Positions 56,290 to 64,000 of a stretch of 64,000 bases of DNA are shown here, in pieces. Source of the stretch: Agelaius tricolor (taxonomy: Eukaryota > Chordata > Aves > Passeriformes > Icteridae); contig JALJCS010000029.1 in the NCBI GenBank assembly GCA_023055355.1, positions 2,356,001-2,420,000 on the forward strand, written 5' to 3'. The position numbers were made by a program, and so were the translations under genes. The notes beneath the pieces are model-generated. The model did not search any database and was not told the origin of the DNA. It worked only from the letters and a program-made list of their open reading frames with translations. Every line of letters begins with the position of its first letter. Positions within the stretch are counted from its first letter, which is position 1.

Positions 56290-56345
56290 GGTTGCACTCA
56301 ATGAACTCAGAGACTTTTTCCAACCTAAAAAAATCCCATGATCTG
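56290..56345 (+). mobile_element. Probable CR1 terminus
   Basis: GGTTGCACTCAATGAACTCA, then GACTTTTTCCAACCTAAAAA and CCCATGATC resemble the tail of the divergent CR1 subfamily at 41085. Short, so only moderately sure. Confidence 0.45.
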
Positions 56346-57189
56346 CAGCTCCTTGCTAAAAGCCAAGTGGAGAAAGCAGCAGGGAGAGGAGGAAGGAAGG
56401 GGCCAGGAATGTCTGGCTTGGGAAGGAAGGGGAGCAGGGTGGTGTTGAGGGGAGTGGAAGGGTGGCATTTCTCAGCCAGTCAAAGTTTGCAGGAAAACAA
56501 ACAAAGCCCTTTCCAGACCCTGAGCCTCCAGTGAAGGGAGGCATTTAGTTCCTTGGCAGAGCTCCTTTGGAAGCCTTGGCATGACCCACTTTGGAGAGCA
56601 GGAGCCAGCAGGAGACTTTTCCCCCTCTTTGAACAGAAGTAAATGGGAGAAGGAAAATAAAAACAGAAGAAAGAGGCAACAGTGCTTGGGAGAGAATGTT
56701 GACACTGGGAAAGAGTATTTGCTTTAAAGGGACAAATCCTGTCTTTTTTTCCCCTCTTCTATCTAAAAACCTCCTCATCCCAGCACTGCTCCAAAGGGGG
56801 ATGTTTGCACCTGCCTCTGGCATTGGTGTTCTGTCCCCATTCCTCCTGCACACAGAAAAAATGCAGGTGTTCTTCTCTTCCTTCTTCACTCAAATCCTTT
56901 ACAGTTCTGGGGGTCTGGGGCATTTGCTGTGAGGAGCAGGAAAGGCTGGGTGCAAGCAAACCCCAGCTCTCCTGCATTGCTGTGAGGAGGGCAGGGCACG
57001 CCTGGAACGCCACAACCCAGCCGGGGAGCAGCTGAATGGTGTGGGCATGGGAGGAGTTAATTCCACATCCCCTTCTCTTCCCTCTTTACACACTGGGGAA
57101 GGAAGGGAGCAAAGGAAAAGGGTGGATCCACCCCAAAGCTGTGGTCTTGTTTTCTGTCGGAGAGAGACAAAACTTTCTGCTGAGCTCGA
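56346..57189. other. Non-coding, single-copy
   Basis: No repeat or exon recognised. Minus frames of 84-114 codons overlap plus frames. Confidence 0.45.
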
Positions 57190-57650
57190 CTTCAAAGGCA
57201 AGTGCCGAGCCTGGAGATATTCATTTTAGAAATTCATGTACAGCTGCATTAGTTCAGGGCTTCACATGTTTTATCCACTTGTCACGATTAGACATTATTA
57301 TTATTGCTGCAAACAGAGATGGCTGAGAGATAATAATTCTTTATGAACATCCCATCACAATTAATGTGAGCTCCATACTTGTCCATTTGCTGAGTTTTAA
57401 GCTAATCATTCCTTATATGTGTTTCAAGCCTTTAGTGAAGTACAAATAATTTGAACTAATTAGCTTATTAAAAGAAGGGAATGAAAACAAATGGCACATG
57501 AATGAATTGTGGGATTTCGTATGGAATTAATATCTCACTAATACATGTGGATTTGGTAAATTCATTATGCATTCATAATCAGACCTGATGAATCACCTAG
57601 CTAATTCAGGAGTAATTAGCCATGAACCACTGACACTTATTTTAAAGTGC
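57190..57650. other. Strongest candidate conserved non-coding element
   Basis: About 460 bp without CR1, LTR or low complexity. Homeodomain-type cores are packed along it: ACTAATTAGCTTATTAAAAG, CATCACAATTAATGTGAGC, GGAATTAATATCTCAC, GAGTAATTAGCCATG, and ATTCATTATGCATTCATAAT. Open frames are absent across most of it. Such density in repeat-free DNA is typical of ultra-conserved enhancers near transcription-factor genes. No conservation data are available here. Confidence 0.42.
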
Positions 57651-59172
57651 GACCAAACTGCTTGGCTCTATCCTAGGGACTCAATTACAGTCTCCAAGGC
57701 ACAGGAAAGCTCTGCTGTGTGCCCTGTGGGACCTGCCAGGGTGACACAGGGAGGCCCTCTGGGAATCGTGGCTGTGCTCCAGAGATCAGGTGTGAGGGTG
57801 TCCACGCTTCCAGCCCAGCAGCTCCCACTGGAGGTATCCATGTCCCCTTTCCTGGAATTCACAGTGCTGTTGCTACCCTTGGAACCAGCTCATTTTTCAC
57901 TGCTGGGCAGCTGATGCTTTAGCAATCCTTGTAATTATTGACTTTTTCTATTATCATTATGGCTCCTGCAGTGCAGCACCTCCCTTGTCCAGTGTCCCAC
58001 GGAATGTGGGGATGATCCAGGCCCCTGGCCCAGCCTTGGAGAGGGGAGCAGGCACTCAGGGAAACAGAGCTGATGTGGGGACAAAGTCCCAGCCAGCCAG
58101 AGGGTTTTGGAGGTCTTGAGGCAAAAGGAAGGGCTGGGGAGTCCCTGCTGAGAGTCACAGGGGCTGGGAGGGGTGGAAGGAAGCACCAAGGGTGTGACAG
58201 GAGTGGGGTGGGAAGATGGAATCAGCTGGATAAAGGATGGGAGGAGAGGCCGTGTCACAAGGAGGGCAGAGCACAACGAGGGTGATCTTTGAGCTGGGAT
58301 TCAGGCAGGACACGAGCAAGGAGAGTTTGCATTGGAAAGCTCAGAGAAAAGGACTGTGATACCCAGGGAGGAAGGCTCAGGGGAGCCTTGAGCCCCTGGG
58401 AGGAGGAGGAGGGTGATGGAGGAAGGCTCTGTGGGGAGAGGAGCAGGATCCCGAGGCTGAGGTGACATTGTGGATTTGGGACCAGTCTGAAGAGCTCTGT
58501 AGCAGCTGGGTTGGGTTTGGTCTGATGGTGAGGCACCCCCGAGGAGGGGCAGGGTGGCAGCTGGGGCCAGGTGGGGGAAGCACCCACGGCTCCCTCTGTG
58601 CCAGAGATCTTCTGGCACTGAACACTGAACGGAACCTCCGCTGCAGATCTGTGACTCATCTGCCTCCAGGTAGCAAATTTGTGTTTGCAGATAAGATTAT
58701 CCAGGGATTAATTGTAGAGGGAGAAGAGAAATGTAGATTAGTCATCCCTTGAGAACAGACATAGATCAACAGCATTTAGAATTACCTTTGGGTGTTTAAC
58801 AGCCACGGATCACCAGAGTACCTGAACACCTACCATGTAAAATCAACAGTCTCGTTAATTATGAAAAATAATTCATGTCACACCAATCTAAACCCACTAA
58901 AATCTCTTCTGCATTCATCCCAGAGGCGGCTGTATCATTCCTGCACTCGCCCCAGGGCCAGCAGAATGTCTTGAATACCATTTCTTCCCACACCTTCTGC
59001 AGAAAACCAGGGTGGGAAGGCCTGGCAGCAGCTCAATTCCACAGCCTAATCCTCCCTTCTGCAGGAACCGCTGCTGCTGAGAGCCCTGGTGGCTTTCAGA
59101 GCCAGGAGTACGCCTGGGGAATCATCTTTGATGTCTCCACCTGTGCGCCTCCCTGCAGTGCCCCTGGCCTTT
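57651..59172. other. Non-coding, single-copy
   Basis: 58020-58640 is G-rich on the plus strand and gives minus frames up to 134 codons that are P/S-rich and without domains. 58660-58900 is AT-rich. No repeats recognised. Confidence 0.45.
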
Positions 59173-59278
59173 CAGCAGTGGGAGAGGATGGATTTGCCCT
59201 GTCCTGGATGTGTGCCTGCCCCAGCCCTGCAGCAGTGGGACAGGATGGATTTGCCCTGCCCTGGGGTCTGTGCCTGTA
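59173..59278. repeat. Two-copy tandem repeat, 57-bp unit
   Basis: CAGCAGTGGGA(G/C)AGGATGG and following sequence start at 59173 and again at 59230, then diverge. It adds to the tandem-repeat-rich character of this kilobase. Confidence 0.85.
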
Positions 59279-59416
59279 GAAGTTCAATGATTCCCAGCCC
59301 CTAGAGATGGACAGAGTCCTACACCCCCAGCATTCCATCCCAAACAAAGCCCAGGGAGCAGGCTGCATAAATTGGGAGCTTTGGTTCCGCTTCTCCGAGC
59401 ACGTGCATGACAATCA

Positions 59417-59697
59417 GATCTTTCCTTACTTAAGAGAAGGAAGACAAAGTGGGAAATCACATTCCACGCATGCTGAGGGCACCTGGATCCACCAGGAGGG
59501 CCGGCCCCGGATCTTTCCTTACCTAAGAGAAGGAAGACAAAGTGGGAAATCACATTCCATGCATGCTGAGGGCAGCTCGCATCCATCAGGAGGGCCGGCC
59601 CTGGATCTTTCCTTACCTAAGAGAAGGAAGACAAAGGGGGAAATCACATTCCATGCATGCTGAGGGCAGCTCGCATCCATCAGGAGGGCCGGCCCTG
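59417..59697. repeat. Three-copy tandem repeat, 93-94-bp unit
   Basis: Units start with GATCTTTCCTTAC at 59417, 59510 and 59604. Units 2 and 3 differ at one or two bases; unit 1 differs at about eight. Each unit holds the 8-bp palindrome GGCCGGCC at its end. On the minus strand, units 2 and 3 hold CTTAGGTAAGG, a good match to a splice donor (AG|GTAAG), and unit 1 has the weaker CTTAAGTAAGG. Minus-strand frames run through the array with a repeated HAWNVISHFVFLLL phrase, but no start-to-stop gene is credible. The array abuts an LTR-like block on its right. Confidence 0.9.
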
Positions 59698-59990
59698 CTC
59701 AGCCCCGCCGGTTCTTGCGATGCCGGGCGCGGATCCGAGCGCGGTGCAATCACCAAGAATAAACAGTAGCAATTATTTAATACTTGTGGTGATGGAGTAT
59801 TGAAAATTAGCGCCGGAGTTAAGCGCTAATAAGACACGTAACACACCATAAGCCTGTGAATTTTATAGAGTAGGATCAAGAGTAAATAAAATTACAAGTT
59901 AAACAAAGGCAGATAATTTAATTATCTTGTAGGCACAGTACTAAAATTTGGAGTGATTGGCTAATCAATATGTTATTACACAATGCAACA
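59698..59990 (-). mobile_element. LTR-like block, antisense
   Basis: On the minus strand this block reads GATTAGCCAATCACTCC (a CCAAT box, near 59960), then CTATAAAATTCACAGG (a TATA box, plus strand 59862-59876). Next come GTATTAAATAATTGC and GTTTATTC near 59765-59790, then a CG-rich segment, GCGCTCGGATCCGCGCCCGG. CCAAT, TATA, AT-rich R and CG-rich U5 in this order fit an LTR. Between TATA and R lies a perfect hairpin, ATTAGCGC (59806-59813) and GCGCTAAT (59823-59830). A TG...CA span of 59716-59990 is possible, but its flanks (GTTCT, GTACA) do not match. Confidence 0.5.
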
Positions 59991-60129
59991 GTACAACCTG
60001 CCTGGGAGCTGGTAAGAAATGGATACTCAGGAGTGGTGGGAACCAGCAGTGCCAGAGCCTGGCAGATCCCTGGGGCTGGGATGTCTGAGAAGCATCGTTA
60101 GCAGTCAAGGGTACCCATGGGAGCAGAGG

Positions 60130-60312
60130 TAGAAACACAGAATCATTGAGGCTGGAAAACCTCTCTGAGATCATTGAGTCCAACAGTTCCCTGAGCACTG
60201 CCAAGGCCACAGCTGTCCCCAAGTGCCACATCTACAGCTTTTGAACACCTCAAGGGATGGTGATTCCATTGCCATGGGCAGCCAGTGTCAGTGCCTGACT
60301 AAATTCCAGAGG
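60130..60312 (-). mobile_element. CR1 LINE, 3' end, antisense, divergent subfamily
   Basis: ACACAGAATCATTGAGGCTG, GAGATCATTGAGTCCAACAG, AGCACTGCCAAGGCCACAGC, CCCCAAGTGCCACATCTACA, then TGGGCAGCCAGTGTCAGTGC. It is the fullest antisense member of the subfamily at 41085 and 50104. Confidence 0.92.
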
Positions 60313-61554
60313 GTTGGAGTTGTAGAAGGAAGGAACGTTGGTGCTTTCTCTGATCCCTTCATGTGTTTTTTTGATTCGCAAGTTTTCATCACTTTGACAT
60401 TTAAATTTGACATTTAAATTGAACTTTCTGGAAATGAGCAAAATGAGGGAGGTAGGCACAGCTCTGAGAGCAGCAAGGAGCTGCCACCTGCAAGTACCTG
60501 TGTAAAACCCTCCCCAGAGCAGCAGCTCAGCCATGGTGTGCCCATGCAAACTGCCCAGGATGGTGTAATGCCAGCCCTCACCATCAAAATGCTCACAGGG
60601 TCTTTGGGGCTCTCCCTTTGTCCCCTGCCTTGGGTGGCCTTCCAGACAAGGACAAAAGTCTTGTTTTTTCTTGGTGTTCCTTTGTATTAAGCCTTGAGGT
60701 CTGTTCTGCATCCCTGATGTCCTGCAGTCACAACAAGGAAGCGCCACTTCTCAAGGCCATCTGAGCTCACAACCCTTTTGCACGCAGAGATTCCAGCCCC
60801 TGAAGCTCCTAATATCCCTCTCCACCCACATAAGACAGGAGGACGAGCAGGACACGCTGTCCCCTCACACCCATCCCATGGGAAATGTGCACGATGAGTG
60901 TTCCTCCAGCCAGATCCTCACCTGCCAGGGTCTGGCATCGCCACGCCGGTGTTGGGGTGGATTGTGCCAAATTCCACCATCTGAGGATTTGGCTGCTGCA
61001 CCCAGCCAGCTGAGATTTGTGAGGAGCAGGAGCTGCATGCCAGCATGAAAAGCTGGGCTTTGGTTCCACACCGATGCCAATCTTCTAAAGGAAAGCAGCT
61101 CTTCTTTCCAGCCCATTGTATTTCGCTAATTTAATTCCATTCTGTATGTCAAATCACATTATATATTCACACCGACGGAGGATCTATTTTTTTCTTTATT
61201 AATATTAAGACATTTATTTGTCATTTTTTAACAAAATTGAAAAGGAATCAAAACCTCATTTTCTGGGAAAGCGGCGCTATTGACGTGCGTGCACCACTGC
61301 AGCTGTCTCGCTGTGTGTGGCTCACCTCTCTCTGCAAATTTTTTTTCCCTTTTCCAAAATCCAGCTCAGGCACACAACTCCCCCACCAGGCCCCCAGAGG
61401 ATTTCACACAGCCAAATCCCCTCCTCCACAGAGCACAGCCCAGTTTGGAAGAGGAGGGCACGGGGCTCCTGGGGTGCAAATGTTGCTCTCTGCTGCAGGT
61501 GGGATGAGATCTCTCATCCTGTCCTCAAAGGGCGCTCACAATGAGGAATCAGAG
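60313..61554. other. Non-coding, single-copy
   Basis: A perfect 13-bp tandem pair (TTTGACATTTAAA) lies at 60393-60418. 61100-61260 is AT-rich with TTTCGCTAATTTAATTCC. A 165-codon minus frame at 60250-60747 begins in single-copy DNA, ends in the CR1 and has no domain. Confidence 0.45.
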
Positions 61555-61980
61555 AGTCATGGAACTGTGGAATGGTTTATGTTGAAAGGGATCTTAAACC
61601 TCATCTTGTTCCAGTCCTCCTGCCATGGGCAGGGACACCTTCAACTGTCCCAGGCTGCTCCAAGAGCCATCCAAACTGGCCTGGGACACTGCCAGGGATG
61701 GGGCAGCCACAGCTGCTCTGGGCACCGCATGCCAGGGCCTCACCACCCTCACAACTAAGAATTTCTTCCAAATAGCCAGTTTAAACCTATTCCCCCATGT
61801 CCTGTCCCTCCATCCCTTGTTCCAAATCCCTCTCCAGCTCTCCTGGAGCCCCTTCAGGCACAGGAAGGTCTCCCTGGAGCCTCTTCTTCTCCAGGTGAGC
61901 ACCCCCATCTCTCCCAGCCTGGCTCCAGAGCAGAGGGGCTCCAGCCCTTGGAGCACCTCAGTGGTGTCCCCTGAAGACAA
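61555..61980 (-). mobile_element. CR1 LINE, antisense, extended 3' copy
   Basis: From the terminus TCATGGAACTGTGGAATGGT through GGCAGGGACACCTTCAACTG, GAATTTCTTCCAAATAGCC and CTCCAGCTCTCCTGGAGCCC to CTCCAGAGCAGAGGGGCTCC in late ORF2. More diverged than the similar copies at 23990 and 37986. Confidence 0.94.
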
Positions 61981-63535
61981 GGATAGGGAGCAGAGTGATT
62001 AGGAGAGGGTGTTTGGCTTATCCCATGAAAATCCTCCTGCAGCTCTGACACAGGTGGCTCCAGTACCTTGTGCTGGTGCAGTGACAAGATGAACATTCCA
62101 TTTCTCATGAGGACGTGAGATAACCCCATTTATTTTGTAAATTGCCCTCCTAGACTTTGCCCTTCTGTCTGCACAGAGAATGTTTGAAGCAGGTGATGTG
62201 AGCCTGGGAGCCTTTCCAGCCTCAGCAGTGCAGAGCCCCTCTATCCCGTGGTTGGGAGTTGTCCAGGGATTCAGTGAACAGAGGCAGGAGATGGGCTGGG
62301 TGTGCATGGATGTGCTGCTGGGCTCTGAGTTTGGAAACCCCTGCACTGAAAGGTTCTGGGGTCCAGCCAGACCCCAGGTACAGACACTGAACCACACTCC
62401 TCACACTCATGAGACCACAGGAGCCTGGGAGAGTATGGAAAATCTCCCTCTGTGACCTTGGTGGGGAGCAGATGACCTCTCCAGCTGCTGTAAAATAATT
62501 TTAGTGATGTTTCAGGGAGAGGACTATTATTTGACTGAGAAACTCTGACATTTTGTGGAAAACTCCATTTTCCTGTAGAAGCTGAAGATTGACAGCTGGA
62601 GAAATGGAGTGAGAAGTGGCAGTGGCCATCTGCAGTGCTCAGGAGTGTTTTCCCTCCGTCTGCCTGCCCAGTGCTTTGTCCCCTTTGCCCCAAGTAGAAT
62701 GGTCCCCAACAGCTCTGATTTTTCCCTTTTCTTAAAAGCATCATTTTGGGGTTGGTTTTGTTTTTTTTTTTTGTTGAAGGGTGTTAATTCCATGCTGTGG
62801 CTGGGGGGAGCCCATCATGTTTTACAAGGTGCTGAACTCTTCTCTCCACTTCCAGCTGCAAGCTGGGTGGTTTGGGTTGTTTCTTCCCTGTTCTGAAGAT
62901 CTTTGGGGGCAGGTTCTTGGGAGAATCAAATAGCTGGGAAAAACTTTGCTCAGCTCCAGCTGCCGTGGATCTGAGCTGTGGCTTTGTCACTCATCCTCCA
63001 GCACAAGCATTGCTGGAATTAGGGACACAAAACAGGAGTGAAGGGACGTGCTTGCCCTGCCCGTGCACATTTCCACAGCACAGCAGCCAGGAAGGGGTTG
63101 GGTGAGTTTATGGCATTTTTGGCTAATGAAGCACAGATCTGCATTGCAGTAATTGCAGGGAGGGGTGGAGATCCCAGCAGGGGCTTTGCAGGAGTGCTGA
63201 AGCAGAGGCGGGAGCAGCTCAGGGACGTTTGCTGAGCTGTACCCATCACTGGGTGGCACCTGGGCTGGTCCTGTGCCAGCACTGGCAGTTCTGCAGTGGT
63301 TGGTGTCACACGGGGCAGGTTTGGGCAGGGCTGGCACTCACAGGTCCCCATGTGGCCTCCTGCCAGTTGTGAGCTCCTCCATCCCGCCCTGACTCAAAGA
63401 TGCTCAGCTCAGACCCTGCAGGGCTGGCACTTGACTCCCAAAACCTCTCAGCTGACAAACCCTGGTGGTCCCCCAAGGTTTCTTTCCCCCTTGCAGGATG
63501 GATGGTGCCAGCAGGGTGCACCCATCCCCTGGCAT
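61981..63535. other. Non-coding, single-copy
   Basis: No exon recognised. A T-run lies at 62760-62772. The frames up to 157 codons have no domain. Short G-rich patches near 63090-63290 give overlapping frames. Confidence 0.45.
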
Positions 63536-63705
63536 TGTTCGGAGCAACTGTGGCTGCCCCTGGATCCCTGCAAGTGTCCAAGGCCAGGCTGGACAGGGCT
63601 TGGAGCACCCTGGGATAGTGGGAAGTGTCCCTGCCCATAGCAGGGGGTGGGACTGGGATGGGCTTTAGGATCACTTCCAACCCAAACCATTCTGGATTCA
63701 CCAGA
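63536..63705 (+). mobile_element. CR1 LINE, 3' end fragment
   Basis: GGAGCAACTGTGGCTGCCCC, CAAGTGTCCAAGGCCAGGCT, CCCTGGGATAGTGGGAAGTG, and the terminus CCAACCCAAACCATTCTGGA. The unbroken block is short because the 5' side is lost at about 63536. Confidence 0.92.
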
Positions 63706-63859
63706 TTTTTCTCCAGCTTTACTGGTTGGTTGGGACCAGCCCATTGCCTGTCCCTGCTGAGATGCCACAACCTCTTCCAAGATGCCCCAACTCCTTCCAA
63801 TAAACCACTCATCTTGTTCCACTGCTAAGAATGGCAGCTGGCAGCCCAAGAGAATGGCA

Positions 63860-64000
63860 GGAGGCTGTGTCAGGTCTAGGTTGGATATTATGGAAAGGTT
63901 CTTCCCCCCGAGGGTGCTGGGGCACTGGAACAGCCCCCCAGGGAATGGGCACAGCCCCAGGGCTGCCAGAGCTCCAGGAGTGTTTGAACAACTTTCTCAG
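63860..64000 (+). mobile_element. CR1 LINE, cut by the window end
   Basis: CTAGGTTGGATATTATGGAA, CTTCCCCCCGAGGGTGCTGG, GGGAATGGGCACAGCCCCAG and GCCAGAGCTCCAGGAGTGTT match the subfamily at 86 and 34083. It continues past the last base. Confidence 0.9.

Noticed and set aside
59284..59586. Minus frame with a repeated HAWNVISHFVFLLL phrase
   Set aside because: It follows the 94-bp tandem repeat (two units, 93/94 bp). Only a tandem-repeat artefact can be supported.

Overview
The window reads as nuclear DNA from a bird, most likely a songbird. About two dozen pieces of the avian CR1 (chicken repeat 1) LINE lie across it in both orientations, mostly as short 3' ends carrying the usual avian CR1 tail and the C-terminal part of the CR1 reverse transcriptase. 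Between them are several families of endogenous-retrovirus LTRs. The bird call rests on recognised repeat sequence; the songbird call is an inference from how many LTRs there are. I found no convincing protein-coding exon, tRNA, rRNA or CRISPR array. The longest open frames (about 200-260 codons) are CR1-derived or have no recognisable protein character. The window is best read as intergenic DNA or the inside of a very large intron.

Layout. 1-9 kb: CR1 pieces, a probable LTR at 3.4-4.1 kb, and a long antisense CR1 at 7.6-8.4 kb. 9-15 kb: a probable antisense retroelement fragment, then mostly single-copy DNA holding a 55-bp sequence present twice. 15.3-17.3 kb: a dense nest, with an antisense CR1, a sense CR1 split by an antisense LTR, and a retroviral tail with polypurine tract and LTR. 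17-26 kb: single-copy DNA, CR1 pieces, a strong hairpin, an antisense LTR and an AT-rich palindrome cluster. 26.1-26.8 kb: first of three related sense LTRs. 26.8-34 kb: the longest stretch with almost no recognised repeat. 34-42 kb: several sense CR1 pieces. 44.8-46 kb: a degenerate minisatellite, then a solo LTR with a perfect 6-bp target-site duplication. 49.5-52.8 kb: a duplication of about 225 bp in direct orientation. 55.4-56.1 kb: third LTR of the group. 59.2-60 kb: short tandem repeats, a three-copy 94-bp repeat and an LTR-like block. The window ends inside a CR1.

Several AT-rich single-copy blocks (near 1.5, 32.7, 35.2, 37.7, 50.5, 51.7, 53.2 and 57.4 kb) are dense in TAAT, octamer-like or ATTA-type motifs and free of recognised repeats. 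They resemble the conserved non-coding elements of developmental gene deserts, but that is inference and needs an alignment.

No new multi-gene system is visible. The best leads are the 225-bp local duplication, the three-member LTR group with a shared inverted repeat around a variable TTC tract, the LTR-in-CR1 nest, and the 94-bp tandem array beside an LTR-like block. Repeat boundaries were set by eye and may be off by about 10 bp, more where stated.
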